Shown: positions 8,369 through 17,433 of the stretch, one piece after another
Layout: every line of letters starts with the position of its first letter
How positions within the stretch are numbered: the first letter of the stretch is position 1
DNA from: JAEVLT01 sp044598425
GTDB lineage: Bacteria; Bacillota; Bacilli; Bacillales; Cytobacillaceae
Length of the DNA: 64,000 nucleotides
NCBI GenBank assembly: GCA_044598425.1
Contig: CP172536.1
Location: 3,658,001 to 3,722,000, forward strand
Direction of reading: 5' to 3'
Position numbers and translations under genes: made by a program
The notes under the pieces: model-generated
The model's input: only the letters and a program-made list of their open reading frames with translations
Databases searched by the model: none
What the model was told of the DNA's origin: nothing

Positions 8369-9043
8369 ATGAAGAAAGTAAGACTTATGAAAATACTAGC
8401 CATCATTGCTATTTTTCTATTCATCTCACAAAAAATCTACGAAAATGTTTATGCAGGAAACTCAAGTGTATCCAATGATCATCCAACCAATCCCCTTGAA
8501 GGCAGAACCGTTGTACTTGATCCTGGTCATGGAGGCATTGATGTTGGGACAACAAGCATTGCAGGAACATATGAAAAAACATTAACCTTGAAAACAGTAA
8601 AAGTCGTCGAACAAAAACTGAAAAATGCAGGAGCCAATGTCATTCTCACTCGCAGCGATGATGCCTATGTCCCTTTAGAACAACGGGCAAACCTTTCAAA
8701 TGAAAACAAAGCAGATGCTTTTATTAGTTTTCACTATAATTGGTTAGATGACTCATCGGTTAATGGAGTGACAGATTTTTACGATCAAAAATCGAGGGAT
8801 CGCCGTTTAGCTGAAAATATTTTAACAGAAGTCGTCAAAACAACGGGATTAAAAAATGCCGGAACAAGATTTGAAGACTTGAATGTTTTACGGAACAATT
8901 CACAACCAAGTACACTGATTGAGCTTGGATTCCTTTCCAACCAACAAGAGGATGCCACGGTTGAAAATCCCGCTTATCCTGATCAAGTCGCGCAAGGAAT
9001 TTATCAAGGTTTGCTCAAATATTTTTCTGATAAAAATAAGTAA
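8369..9043 (+). CDS. N-acetylmuramoyl-L-alanine amidase (Amidase_3)
   Basis: 224 aa secreted cell-wall hydrolase cutting the MurNAc-L-Ala bond. Basic start and hydrophobic segment (residues 5-30) form a signal peptide or anchor. The zinc site is complete: H54 in VLDPGHGG, E69 in YEKTLTL, H122 in SFHYN, and catalytic E185 in LIELGFLSN. There are no SH3b, LysM or SPOR repeats, so wall targeting is not visible. GGAGGATC lies about 9 nt before the ATG. It resembles single-domain CwlD/YrvJ-core enzymes; whether it acts in spores or vegetative wall is not shown. Confidence 0.92.
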   Translation: MKKVRLMKILAIIAIFLFISQKIYENVYAGNSSVSNDHPTNPLEGRTVVLDPGHGGIDVGTTSIAGTYEKTLTLKTVKVVEQKLKNAGANVILTRSDDAYVPLEQRANLSNENKADAFISFHYNWLDDSSVNGVTDFYDQKSRDRRLAENILTEVVKTTGLKNAGTRFEDLNVLRNNSQPSTLIELGFLSNQQEDATVENPAYPDQVAQGIYQGLLKYFSDKNK

Positions 9044-9310
9044 CACTTAAAAAAATCGGCTCAAAAGAAAAATCAGAAGTGGAAAAAGAAATAAACAATC
9101 GGTCTTTTCAAAAATACACTTTTGATTTCGTTTCATTGGAAAATAGCTCTTTTCTAAACTTCCTCACTCTTATTATTTGTAAAAAATTTCCTAAAAATAA
9201 ACACCATGGTTGTCTTTAGTGACATACAATGTGGTAACCCCATTTAAGAAACAGGGGGAGCCATTATCGCGATTGGACCAAAGGTAAAGAATTTTTATTA
9301 TAGAGGAAAA

Positions 9311-9475
9311 ATGATCGAAAATAACTCCACAATGAATGCGAACATATGGAGTCGGGGCAAGGAACCTCCTTTGACCGGACGCATTGTGGTACCGGAAGAT
9401 CCTCAATACAATCAAAGCAGGAAGGAATTTAACACCTTCTTCAATAAATTTCCGCAGAGCATCCCGCCTGCTTGA
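9311..9475 (+). pseudogene. N-terminal fragment of an FAD-linked oxidase (berberine-bridge type)
   Basis: ATG with AGAGGA upstream; 54 codons containing PLTGRIVVPEDPQYNQSRKE and FNKFPQSI. This is the characteristic opening of YvdP/YgaK/YitY-like FAD-binding oxidoreductases, just before the FAD-binding domain. The frame ends at once after PQSIPPA, and no FAD-domain sequence follows, so the gene is broken. Confidence 0.7.
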
Positions 9476-9521
9476 TTCCCTTAAAATCCAAAAACTTCGT
9501 GAAAAAACAAAGTGAAATTTT

Positions 9522-9554
9522 AATCAGTGGGAGATTTTTCATCCCCCACTGATT
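9522..9554. terminator. Intrinsic terminator-like hairpin
   Basis: AATCAGTGGG pairs perfectly with CCCACTGATT around a 13-nt loop. It lies after the FAD-oxidase relic and may be what is left of that gene's terminator. The T-run is weak. Confidence 0.55.
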
Positions 9555-10223
9555 GTTTGCCGTTAATAGGTGATCGCGAGATTTTTCTTAACCTCTTATC
9601 ATGAAAAAGAAGGAACAAAAGGTATTGAATGATTTAGAGATATTTGAATGAAGAGGTTACAAAATTTATCAATGTCATAACCATATTTCAGCGTTTGAAT
9701 GTTAAAACATACCATTTTTGTTCGGAGAATTCTCTGGTATCGCTTGGCCTAGGGTGAGAATCGTTTTATCCTGCTGTTGAGTCCACTATAATCATCCTTT
9801 CATTTCAAGAATTATGTTTTTTGAATTATTAAAAAATTAAGGGTGATTATTGTCTTGTGACAATATATGGGGTACTTAAAGGACACTTGGTATTTTTCGT
9901 ATATATTATATACCAATTATTCACAAAAAAGATTATCTAGTTTTGATCATTTCGCCGTTACTTATGATAAAACTCACCGCACGTATTTAAGCTGTGGTTT
10001 TTGTTGGTTTTTTCTATACCCAAATTTACCTATGAGGAATTATTTACCACAACCAATTAAAATCCATCTCCTCATAAAAGAAGCCGGCTTAAGTGTTATC
10101 AAAAACACGATCCAATAATCTATTAAATCTCGTTAAGCATACATTCGATTTTTACGGAATATATGTAAGTTGTACTTATATTTTTTTATGGATTAGTGTA
10201 AACTATATTTAACATCATGTTGC
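9555..10223. other. Decayed intergenic DNA
   Basis: About 670 bp with no supported gene. The longest frame (9867-10118, 83 codons) has random composition and no ribosome-binding site. Hydrophobic, AT-rich; probably remains of deleted genes. Confidence 0.5.
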
Positions 10224-10715
10224 GTAAGTAGACCCGTTGAATTAAAAGGTAAAAAAATACTGAAATCCAAACCAAAAATCTATTTAGCTGATCCGGCCAT
10301 CAGAAATGCGGTTCTCATGCTCGGGGAGGAAGTTTTAACAGATTCTCTTGAAATGGGAATTATAATAGAAACCGCCGTTTATAAACATATTCATACTTTT
10401 TTCTACTCTCAACACCTGGATATTGGTTATTTTAGGGATGGAAAGACACAAAAGGAAATTGATATTGTTGTCTCCTTCCCAATTGACCGCATCATTATCG
10501 AAGTTAAATACAAACATAACTCTACTATCTCTGATCAAGAAGCAATTGTTGAATGGGCCAATGATTACCAGACAAAAGGAGCCATTGTTGTCACGAAGAA
10601 TGATGATGACTATGGTATTACGAAACATAAAACGAAAACTTCTATTATTCGGATTCCTGCCTTTGCATTTTTATATTTATTAGGACATGCAGAAAAAGAA
10701 GGGTATGTACAATGA
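10224..10715 (+). pseudogene. C-terminal part of a DUF4143 AAA-type ATPase
   Basis: A continuous frame from about 10224 to the stop at 10715 (about 164 codons) without a start signal. It contains VELKGKKILKSKPKIYLAD, AIRNAVLM, then a nuclease-like core KEIDIVV ... IIIEVKY, typical of the DUF4143 domain that closes AAA_14 ATPases. The Walker-bearing N-terminal half is missing; upstream sequence is unrelated. An internal ATG could start a 132-codon product, but it would lack the ATPase. Confidence 0.75.
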
Positions 10716-10806
10716 GCCTCACGCAATAATTTAAAATAGAAATGGAAATTTAAAAGGCGATAGTGCCCTTAGAAATTGGCAAATTTAATACTATTGAAAA
10801 GGAGAC

Positions 10807-10840
10807 AAAAGGAGCCTGAATTTAAAACGGGCTCCTTTTT
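10807..10840 (+). terminator. Intrinsic terminator after the DUF4143 relic
   Basis: AAAAGGAGCC pairs with GGCTCCTTTT around a 13-nt loop and ends in a run of T. It lies about 90 nt after the stop at 10715. It faces the convergent serA gene and could serve both strands. Confidence 0.8.
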
Positions 10841-10956
10841 GCGGGTATGACATTCACTTATAATCTCCACCTACACGTCTAGTTGAGGGGGACATTAATT
10901 ATAAAGCAGTAGATAACCGGGTATTTCTGGCATTTCCACATTTTGCAAAGTTATTT

Positions 10957-12156
10957 TTAAATAATACGTGCAGTGACAATGCCTTCAATCTGTCTTATTT
11001 TTCCCTCTATATAAGGAATGATATTGCTTGCTACATTATTATCAACGTCAATCATTGTGTAGGCGTATTCCCCTCGGCTTCTATTTACCATATCTGCGAT
11101 GTTTAAATCATAGTTTGATATGGCTGAGGTAATCTTACCAACCATGCCAGGAACGTTTTGATGGAAAACTGCTACACGTTGCTTCCCTGTATATGGCAAG
11201 TTCGTATTCGGAAAATTCACAGAGTTTTTAATGTTTCCAGTCTGCAGGAAATCCCTTATCTGGCGCCCCGCCATAATCGCACAATTTTCCTCAGATTCTT
11301 TTGTAGAGGCACCTAGATGCGGGATGCATACAGTATTCTTCATCTTCAAAACATTCTCATTTGGAAAGTCTGTAATATATTTACCCACTAACCCGCTTTC
11401 TAGCGCAATTTTCATATCCATTTCATTCACAAGTTCCCCGCGTGAAAAATTCAAAATATGAACACCTGGTTTCATCATGCTAAAAGTAGCTTGGTTAAAC
11501 ATTCCCCTTGTATCATCGGTTAGTGGTGTGTGGACGGTTATAAAATCCGCGTTGGCAAACAACTCTTCAATCGTTAATGCACGTCGGACTGTACGCGATA
11601 AATTCCATGCTGTATCAACTGAGATATACGGATCAAATCCAATCACATCCATGTCTAAAGCAATCGCATCGTTGGCTACAAGTGCACCAATGGCGCCTAA
11701 ACCAATTACCCCTAGCGTCTTACCCTTAATTTCGTTCCCTACAAATTGCTTTTTTCCTGCTTCCACAAGTTTTGGAATTTGTTCCCCTTCACCATCTAAG
11801 GTGTTTGTCCAGGCAACAGCGGTAAAAAGGTTTCGTGATGAAGCCATTAATGTAGTTAATACTAACTCTTTTACAGCATTTGCATTTGCACCAGGAGTAT
11901 TAAAAACCACTATTCCTTGCTCTGTACATTTTTCGACAGGAATATTATTGACACCAGCCCCTGCCCGAGCGATGGCTTTTAAATTCGCTCCGAATTCCAT
12001 GGAATGCATATTGAAGCTGCGAACAATAATGGCATCAGGATTTTCACAATCATTGTCGACCGTAAAGGCATCGTTATGAAATACATTCAAACCACTTTCT
12101 GAAATATTGTTTAGTGTTTTGATCTTTTTTACCTTGTCCAATGTAATTGGGCTCAT
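10957..12156 (-). CDS. serA: D-3-phosphoglycerate dehydrogenase, short single-ACT form
   Basis: 399 aa. First step of serine synthesis: 3-phosphoglycerate plus NAD to 3-phosphohydroxypyruvate. NAD fold GVIGLGAIGALV (G152-G157), catalytic R239 in NFSRGELV, E267 in FPNENV, H280 in CIPHLGAST, and a C-terminal ACT domain (about 325-399) for feedback by serine. It lacks the intervening domain of the 525-aa B. subtilis SerA, so it may be a second, differently regulated enzyme. The start has AAAGGAG. A ZTP riboswitch precedes it. Confidence 0.92.
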   Translation of the reverse strand: MSPITLDKVKKIKTLNNISESGLNVFHNDAFTVDNDCENPDAIIVRSFNMHSMEFGANLKAIARAGAGVNNIPVEKCTEQGIVVFNTPGANANAVKELVLTTLMASSRNLFTAVAWTNTLDGEGEQIPKLVEAGKKQFVGNEIKGKTLGVIGLGAIGALVANDAIALDMDVIGFDPYISVDTAWNLSRTVRRALTIEELFANADFITVHTPLTDDTRGMFNQATFSMMKPGVHILNFSRGELVNEMDMKIALESGLVGKYITDFPNENVLKMKNTVCIPHLGASTKESEENCAIMAGRQIRDFLQTGNIKNSVNFPNTNLPYTGKQRVAVFHQNVPGMVGKITSAISNYDLNIADMVNRSRGEYAYTMIDVDNNVASNIIPYIEGKIRQIEGIVTARII

Positions 12157-12191
12157 CTTGTTTCTCCTTTAAAATGAATTTTAAAAACAAA

Positions 12192-12286
12192 AAGAGGTAA
12201 GGGATCCTTTTCCCTTACCTCTGCCCAGGCGAACGGCTACGACACTATGCGCTCCCTCACGGTTATCCGCGTTTCGCCAGTTACAC
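12192..12286 (-). promoter_or_regulatory. ZTP (pfl) riboswitch with terminator platform, upstream of serA
   Basis: Minus-strand aptamer (about 12222-12286) contains ACTGGCG, CCGTGAGGGAGCGCA and the hallmark GCCGTTCGCCTGGGCA of the pfl/ZTP class, which senses the purine intermediate ZTP/AICAR-monophosphate when 10-formyl-THF is short. Directly after comes a strong hairpin AGAGGTAAGGG ... CCCTTACCTCT plus T-run (12192-12222), the expression platform. Ligand should open the terminator and turn serA on, raising serine for one-carbon supply. Class assignment is from motif; switching is inferred. Confidence 0.9.
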
Positions 12287-12597
12287 ATAGTCTTTTGATT
12301 TCTTCCATTTTATCAAGTTCTTAATCAACTTTCAACCGGTCTTTGATAGTTACATAAATATCAAAATTATGAAAAGCCTTGATAACAGGGCTTTTTTAGA
12401 GGATGTTCAAAAAGTATCTTTTTGACCATTTTCAAAACAAAAAGAAAATTTTCTAACCTTCCATAAATAGAAATAAAAGTAATTTAATTGTTCGATATTA
12501 CTTTCCCTGTTAGAAAGCTGGAATTTACATCTAAAAAAGTGCAGCCTTCCCCCTTGGACATAAACAACATTTTTAAAAATTGTTCGATTGGGGTTTA
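12287..12597. other. Intergenic region upstream of serA
   Basis: About 310 bp. It holds the presumed serA promoter region and a small hairpin (12371-12397, AAGCC/GGCTT with a T-run). No gene is supported. Confidence 0.4.
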
Positions 12598-12735
12598 CTA
12601 AACAGCGAAGTTTAATGACATCTGTTCAATCTGTACCTGTTGTAATTCCTTTATTTTTTCGACATGACCCTTGGGTAAAAGGGTATCTCGGGCTTGCTTG
12701 ATCATTCGTTCAATTATTCGAAATATATCTCTCAT
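12598..12735 (-). pseudogene. Tail of an unknown gene cut by an IS4-family element
   Basis: 45 codons (MRDIFRIIERMIKQARDT, then LLPKGHVEKIKELQQVQ) ending in NFAV and a stop. The composition is that of an amphipathic charged helix, unlike the surrounding debris, so it looks coding. The first codon lies exactly at the left end of the IS4 remnant, so the real N-terminus was probably lost. Family not recognised. Confidence 0.4.
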
Positions 12736-13130
12736 CACTAGTGTTGCGTTAATATGGTTTCAATGTTAAAAATATTCATAATCTTCAATAATTTTATTTT
12801 CCGTAAAGAAAAAGTCCTTTATAATGGATTAGTCAGGTGGTAACCGTCCAAATTCACTAATAAAGGACAAAAACTCATGGACAAGATTACACGAAAAACT
12901 TTATTTGGTCAATGGTTTTCACCAATAAATTCGAGAGTTTTTGCGGAACAGGTGAAAACATTGAAATTAGATTTCTATACGAAAAAATTAACGACAGAAT
13001 CGTTCTTAAAATTATTGCTTTTTGCACAGCTACAAGAAGTTGAAAGCCTTCACGCACTAAATGATTGTCTTTTTGATGATCAACTTCAAAAAGTAATCGA
13101 CCTTGATTCGATCAGTATTTCTCAGCTGTC
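12736..13130 (+). mobile_element. Left-end fragment of an IS4-family insertion sequence
   Basis: Begins with the terminal inverted repeat CACTAGTGTTGCGTTAAT and stays nearly identical to the other end of the IS copy at 20743-22142 up to about 13130, where homology stops abruptly. The transposase start and first 85 or so codons are included. The element is truncated: no catalytic domain and no right end. Confidence 0.85.
12877..13130 (+). pseudogene. IS4-family transposase, N-terminal fragment
   Basis: MDKITRKTLFGQWFSPINSR ... KLTTESFLKLLLFAQLQEVES ... SISQLS, the DUF4372-type N-terminal domain of ISBsu1-like IS4 transposases. After SISQLS the sequence no longer matches the family, although the frame stays open to 13302. 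It lacks the DDE domain. Unlike the 22-kb copy it does not carry the 5-bp deletion near codon 10. Confidence 0.8.
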
Positions 13131-13290
13131 GTTGTCCCTATTAAAAGTACATTTAAATTATATTATAACCCATGTCCAATACCTCAATTTGGTAATCATA
13201 CCAATCAGATCTTTGGTATCTAATCAATTTCTAAAGATAATCACATTGGCTACTGTTGTATTAATAATGAGTTTTATAAACGAGCATATT

Positions 13291-13298
13291 ATTCCAGA
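13291..13298. repeat. Target-site duplication, left copy, of IS66 copy 1
   Basis: ATTCCAGA immediately left of the element and again at 15688-15695 on its right. Eight bp is the normal IS66 duplication length. Confidence 0.9.
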
Positions 13299-13396
13299 GT
13301 AAGCCCGAATTATAAAAAATTAGCGCACCTTTCCGGTGCGCATTACAAATAGCCGTATATCCTGATTTTTTTAATCAAATATACGGCTTATTTCAT

Positions 13397-15001
13397 TTAT
13401 TTACTGCATTCTGCCTGGATCATTTTTGACCAAGGCATGTATTGGTCTAAAATTTCAGGGTTTTGATGGATGCCAAGATTCGGTAGGTCCGTTAAAAGTT
13501 TCTTTATGTATTCATAGAAATCAACGCCGTTACTTTTGGCTGTTTCTGCGATACTCAAACAAATGGCGTTCGCTTTTGCGCCGGCTTCACTAACACTGAA
13601 GAGCCAATTTTTTCTTCCTAGAACGTTGGGACGGATGGCATTTTCTGCTGGATTATTATCAATTTCAATGCGCCCATCATTCAAGAATGCTTTTAGTCCA
13701 TCTACCCTGTTCAATGTGTATTCAGCTGCTTTAGCAAGGGCATTTTTTCCGTAGAATGGTGACGTTTCAACCCACTCAAAGAATTTATCTACAATTGGCT
13801 TCGAGTATTTTTGGCGTTTTTTTCTTCGTTTACTCGGAGACAAATGTTTAAATTTCCTTTCGAGTTGATATAATTCATCGCAATAGCCCACTCCAATTCG
13901 GCCATTTTTGCTGTCTGCTTTCAGCCAATAACGACGAACATGGGCCCAACAATTCGCGAATGTAACGCCTTCCAACTTATCATAGGCGGAATAACCATCG
14001 CAAACGATCGTTCCAGAAAAGCCTTCAATGAAACCTTCAAGGACAGATCGAGCCCGTGATAATGCGCTATGAAAGAGAGTTATTGGTGGTCCTTGGCATG
14101 GAACACTTCGAGACACCCAATTATATGCATTGATCTGACCGGATTTCCCATCGGATCGATTGATAATTTGTCCATATGTTTCATCTACATGCAAAACAGA
14201 TTTAGCCATCATCAACTCTTTCATTCGTTCGTAAATAGGTAAAAGCCAATCCTGTGCTGTACGGATGACCCAATTCGAAAGGTTTTTATCATTTGTATCA
14301 AGGCCATAGCGATCCCATTCCTTAACCTGGCGGTAAAGGGGTAAGTATTGTACAAATTTATCATAAATAACTTTGGCAAGCACGCTAGGGCTTGCGATGC
14401 TACGCTGAATCGCTGGTTGTGGTGCTTTCCCACGTTTGATTTGCGCTGGCTGTGATGAATCACTTTTGCAGTCTTTACACTCATACGCATGTTCAATGTG
14501 TTGCACTTTCATCATTTTCGCAGGAATAAATTTTGCCTCTTCACGGACGATTGTACTGCCAATTTCAATCATTTGCCCTTGGCAACAGTCACAAATCGTA
14601 TTTTCCGGATGATGGTGAATTGCTTCTATTTCAATATCTTGATGCAAAGAGTCATTTCGTTTTTTCGATTGAACTTTTCGTACAACAGTATAAGATATTG
14701 TCTGTTGGCTTTGTTCTTCTGTGTGCTCAGGTTCGCTAAAAGCCGGGTCATCATCAAATAATGAGCCTTGCCCGTCTGGCACGTTATATTTCGTTTTTTC
14801 AGTTTTTGATCCAAATAAAAGTTTAGTTAAATGGCGTACTTGTTCGGTTAACGCTTCGATCTGTTTTGATAATTCTTTGTTTTGTTGATTCGAATGAGCC
14901 AATTGCTCTTCGAGCAGCCGAATTAATTTCTCGTTTTGATTTTCATTCGCAGAAGAAGCGTTCGCCACACCATTCACCACTTTTCGTTCGGTTTCATTCA
15001 T
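13397..15001 (-). CDS. tnpC: IS66 transposase TnpC, copy 1
   Basis: About 534 aa. N-terminal leucine-zipper-like coiled coil (ENQNEKLIRLLEEQLAHSNQ, then KELSKQIEALTEQVRHL), a CDCC ... CKDC zinc-finger pair, and the DDE catalytic core with HVDET and the C-terminal NNPAENAIRPNVLGRKNW. The ATG at 15001 is chosen because the upstream in-frame residues come from the antisense of the tnpB tail. It has no strong ribosome-binding site, so reinitiation after tnpB is likely. Confidence 0.93.
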   Translation of the reverse strand: MNETERKVVNGVANASSANENQNEKLIRLLEEQLAHSNQQNKELSKQIEALTEQVRHLTKLLFGSKTEKTKYNVPDGQGSLFDDDPAFSEPEHTEEQSQQTISYTVVRKVQSKKRNDSLHQDIEIEAIHHHPENTICDCCQGQMIEIGSTIVREEAKFIPAKMMKVQHIEHAYECKDCKSDSSQPAQIKRGKAPQPAIQRSIASPSVLAKVIYDKFVQYLPLYRQVKEWDRYGLDTNDKNLSNWVIRTAQDWLLPIYERMKELMMAKSVLHVDETYGQIINRSDGKSGQINAYNWVSRSVPCQGPPITLFHSALSRARSVLEGFIEGFSGTIVCDGYSAYDKLEGVTFANCWAHVRRYWLKADSKNGRIGVGYCDELYQLERKFKHLSPSKRRKKRQKYSKPIVDKFFEWVETSPFYGKNALAKAAEYTLNRVDGLKAFLNDGRIEIDNNPAENAIRPNVLGRKNWLFSVSEAGAKANAICLSIAETAKSNGVDFYEYIKKLLTDLPNLGIHQNPEILDQYMPWSKMIQAECSK

Positions 15002-15057
15002 CTTATTATAACTAGTTCGAACAGCGGAATAAAGAAAAAAATAGTGGTTTAACAAAT

Positions 15058-15411
15058 TTAGAATACACCTCTTGGAGATGGTTGAATTGCCTTTGGCTGT
15101 TGGATTGATAACCCTTCGAGCAGCCATCGAACCTCCTGCTGAGAAAGTTTGCGTACCTCATTTTCGTCTTTGGGCCATTGCAATTTGCCATTATCCAAAC
15201 GTTTATAAAGCATGGCGAAGCCATCACCGTCGAAATACAAACATTTATAGCGATCCTTACTCCAGCCAGCAAATAAGAAAATGGAATCACCATATGGATC
15301 CAGTTCAAAAGAATCTTGGATCAATGTGGCTAATCCATCAATGCCTTTTCGCATGTCGGTCTTTCCACAAATGATGTAAATATTTTTCACACTTGTATAG
15401 TCGTGTTTCAC
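15058..15411 (-). CDS. tnpB: IS66 accessory protein TnpB, copy 1
   Basis: 117 aa, the usual size of IS66 Orf2. IYIICGKTDMRKGIDGLA and LFAGWSKDRYKCLYFDGDGF are the conserved family blocks. Required with TnpA and TnpC for transposition in characterised IS66 elements; its biochemical role is not known. The start overlaps the tnpA stop by 4 nt. Confidence 0.93.
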   Translation of the reverse strand: MKHDYTSVKNIYIICGKTDMRKGIDGLATLIQDSFELDPYGDSIFLFAGWSKDRYKCLYFDGDGFAMLYKRLDNGKLQWPKDENEVRKLSQQEVRWLLEGLSIQQPKAIQPSPRGVF

Positions 15412-15602
15412 AGATATTTCAGCTCCCTCATAACCGTTTGGATGATGTGCTCATCCACGCCGTTGGAGAAGGAGATTTCTACGTTTGCCGTTTTGATCGT
15501 GCAAACGTTATTAGCAGAGGTTGATGATGAAGTGGATTTATTTGAAACTTTGTATTCGGAATGTAATGTAACGGGGACAATTGTAAGTTTTTGTTGCGGC
15601 AT
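15408..15602 (-). CDS. tnpA: IS66 accessory protein TnpA, copy 1
   Basis: 64 aa starting MPQQKLTIVP at an ATG preceded by GGGAGGTG; a longer frame starts ten codons earlier but spans that site. Shorter than many IS66 OrfA proteins (about 100 aa). Contains the closing NGVDEHIIQTVMRELKYL helix. It overlaps tnpB by 4 nt, giving a coupled tnpABC operon. Confidence 0.8.
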   Translation of the reverse strand: MPQQKLTIVPVTLHSEYKVSNKSTSSSTSANNVCTIKTANVEISFSNGVDEHIIQTVMRELKYL

Positions 15603-15783
15603 TTGAAAAGCACCTCCCATAAATTGATACATTCATAGTACCAGGAGGCGCTGCGTGTTTATATGCGTTGTTTGATTGGGGGCTTACATTCCAGATGAAC
15701 TTTTTCACTTTTATTCAGAATAAAATCTGAAATAATGTGCGTTTTTTTTCACATCAAAATGTTTAAAATCCTGTTTTCCATCA

Positions 15784-15800
15784 CTTATGATACGGTTCAC
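15784..15800 (-). other. rlmH-tail duplicate, SCC-type attachment-site candidate
   Basis: Minus strand GTGAACCGTATCATAAG followed by TGATGG. It matches the last codons of the resident rlmH (38966-38982) at 16 of 17 positions, in the same orientation, and could be read as the tail EPYHK-stop. The core TATCATAAGTGATG also resembles the staphylococcal SCC attachment sequence at orfX as I remember it. Confidence 0.7.
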
Positions 15801-15831
15801 TGTAACGTTGGATAGGGTAAAATAAAGACAA

Positions 15832-15862
15832 AAAGGAGAGGTATTTTACTACCTCTCCTTTA
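15832..15862 (-). terminator. Intrinsic terminator downstream of the TIR cassette
   Basis: AAAGGAGAGGTA pairs perfectly with TACCTCTCCTTT around a 6-nt loop; on the minus strand a T-run (TTTTTGTC) follows. It lies 310 bp after the last minus-strand gene of the cassette. Confidence 0.75.
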
Positions 15863-16172
15863 CCAATTGTATAAATGTATGGAAATATATGATTAAATGT
15901 ATGAAATTACATTTTATTTACATTTATTATTGTTGGTGTCCTGAACTTTGTAAAAGCATTGTTACAAGATGAATTAAGACAATTAGAAAATGGCAATTCA
16001 TGTGCAAGGGCTTCTATATTTTCAATAGTCTATACTGTTAAGTTTGTATCTAGCCCTTATACTCCTCCTCTTTTACCAGAACATTGGAAATCCAATTTCA
16101 TAAGCTTGCCATCCTTTTCCTCTAATACATGGTATGATGGGAAGGACAAGACTATTCAAATATTATATTTAT

Positions 16173-17396
16173 CTATTTCTCCTTTAATAATATTTCAAGT
16201 TTTGAAATTTGAGATTCCGTAGTTTCACGCTCCCAATTTTGCCTAGATAAAGATATTGATTGAGCTTTTGCATCTTGGTAATTTTCAATATCTCCTAAAC
16301 CAAAATATGCTTCCTCTAGAGTTGCAAAAATCCAATACTGATCACTTCTATTAGAGAATTGGTGGTTTAACAAACCTTTACATATCGACACAACTTGCTT
16401 TCGTATCCTATTTGCTAATGTATAGTCTGTTACTGACTCATCACCAGAGGTCAAACTACTACGAACATTTAATAGATATGCTAGATTGATACCATTATAA
16501 TAATCATTTTTTATATAAAATCCCTTTTCATAATACCAAATGGACTTATCTAAATGGGGTATGTCATTAAGTTCTTCCCAAAGCCTTTTATGAATCGCAC
16601 CGGCAAGCCCAAGTGTTTCTGGATCTGTGGTTGAGTCAAGATTAAGTGGTTCAAGTATTGATAATGCCTGTTTTAGTGACTCAACATGATTAGGAAATTT
16701 ACTCTTATAGGTTGCTAGCGCTAACTTTTGAATTATATAGCTACTTTTAGTATCAATGGTAAGTGCATGTCCAAATAATACTTTTGCTGTCATAAAATCA
16801 TCTTTATCTAAAGCACCCTTAGCACTTTCAAGAATAGAACTTAGCGTATTATCATCATTTGTTTCATTTGAAGAGCTCTTTTGTTCTTGTTCCAATATGG
16901 GAGGAACAAGATTACTTAGAAAAGTATATACAGGACTATCTGTTCTTGGATCTTCCAAAACTGTCCTAATAGTTTCTTTAAGCTCTAATCGAAATCGCAT
17001 TACTTCATCATAGCCAATATCTTTACCTAGATGTTCATATTGTCGGATAACAGTATGGTTTACATCAAAAGGAGGAGCAAGTTCGCTTTCAGCAATCGCA
17101 ATTGTTGTAAAAGGCCTTAATGCATGTCTTACCCCTAATTCATAAAATGCATTTGAATTGCTAGTAGACAAATCCGCTATAACAACATTTGCATTAATTA
17201 GATGCTCATACATTGGAACATCAATAGTTCCAGAGTGTCTAATTTCATCGGCCCTGATACATTTTAATCCTAACTCTTCAACTGCGGGTTTAATAACATT
17301 TTTATATGTTTTATCTAAATCTAGCTCCCTACCTGTAGCATAGTCAGTTTTAACACCATAGCCCATTATAACAAAACAAATTCCTTGTTCAGACAA
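16173..17396 (-). CDS. Nucleotide-fold plus TPR-like protein (MAP3K-TRAF-binding/DUF4071 type)
   Basis: 407 aa, TTG start with GGAGGT 6 nt upstream. The N-terminal 150 residues (CFVIMGYGVKTDYATGRELD ... IKPAVEELGLKCIRADEI ... VVIADLSTSNSNAFYELGVR) look like a nucleoside 2-deoxyribosyltransferase/SLOG-type Rossmann fold. The C-terminal half is helical and TPR-like (ALTIDTKSSYIIQKLALATY ...). Such proteins are often listed as DUF4071 and found beside TIR genes. Here it ends a run of minus-strand genes, 37 bp after a ThsB-like TIR gene. A role in sensing or processing a TIR-made nucleotide is inference; no catalytic assignment is made. Confidence 0.75.
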   Translation of the reverse strand: MSEQGICFVIMGYGVKTDYATGRELDLDKTYKNVIKPAVEELGLKCIRADEIRHSGTIDVPMYEHLINANVVIADLSTSNSNAFYELGVRHALRPFTTIAIAESELAPPFDVNHTVIRQYEHLGKDIGYDEVMRFRLELKETIRTVLEDPRTDSPVYTFLSNLVPPILEQEQKSSSNETNDDNTLSSILESAKGALDKDDFMTAKVLFGHALTIDTKSSYIIQKLALATYKSKFPNHVESLKQALSILEPLNLDSTTDPETLGLAGAIHKRLWEELNDIPHLDKSIWYYEKGFYIKNDYYNGINLAYLLNVRSSLTSGDESVTDYTLANRIRKQVVSICKGLLNHQFSNRSDQYWIFATLEEAYFGLGDIENYQDAKAQSISLSRQNWERETTESQISKLEILLKEK

Positions 17397-17433
17397 TATT
17401 TAACCTCCAATTCAAAATGTCAATAAACTAAGA

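Larger units (their letters stand above)
13299..15687 (-). mobile_element. IS66-family insertion sequence, copy 1 (2389 bp)
   Basis: Ends GTAAGCCC ... GGGCTTAC form the terminal inverted repeats, and an 8-bp duplication ATTCCAGA flanks it. It carries the three IS66 genes on the minus strand. A second copy of the same length with identical proteins lies at 26037-28425. Intact genes, perfect duplication and same-length copies indicate recent activity. Confidence 0.95.
15688..16172. other. Island end region: att-like site and terminator
   Basis: About 485 bp without a gene. It contains the right copy of the IS66 duplication (15688-15695), a 50-bp segment (15705-15760) that resembles 38350-38400, the rlmH-tail-like site (15784-15800) and a terminator hairpin (15832-15862). 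An 87-codon plus-strand frame (15959-16222) has no ribosome-binding site and runs into the neighbouring gene; I do not call it. Confidence 0.6.

Noticed and set aside
9867..10118. 83-codon plus-strand frame as a gene
   Set aside because: No ribosome-binding site, aromatic-rich random composition, in decayed DNA.
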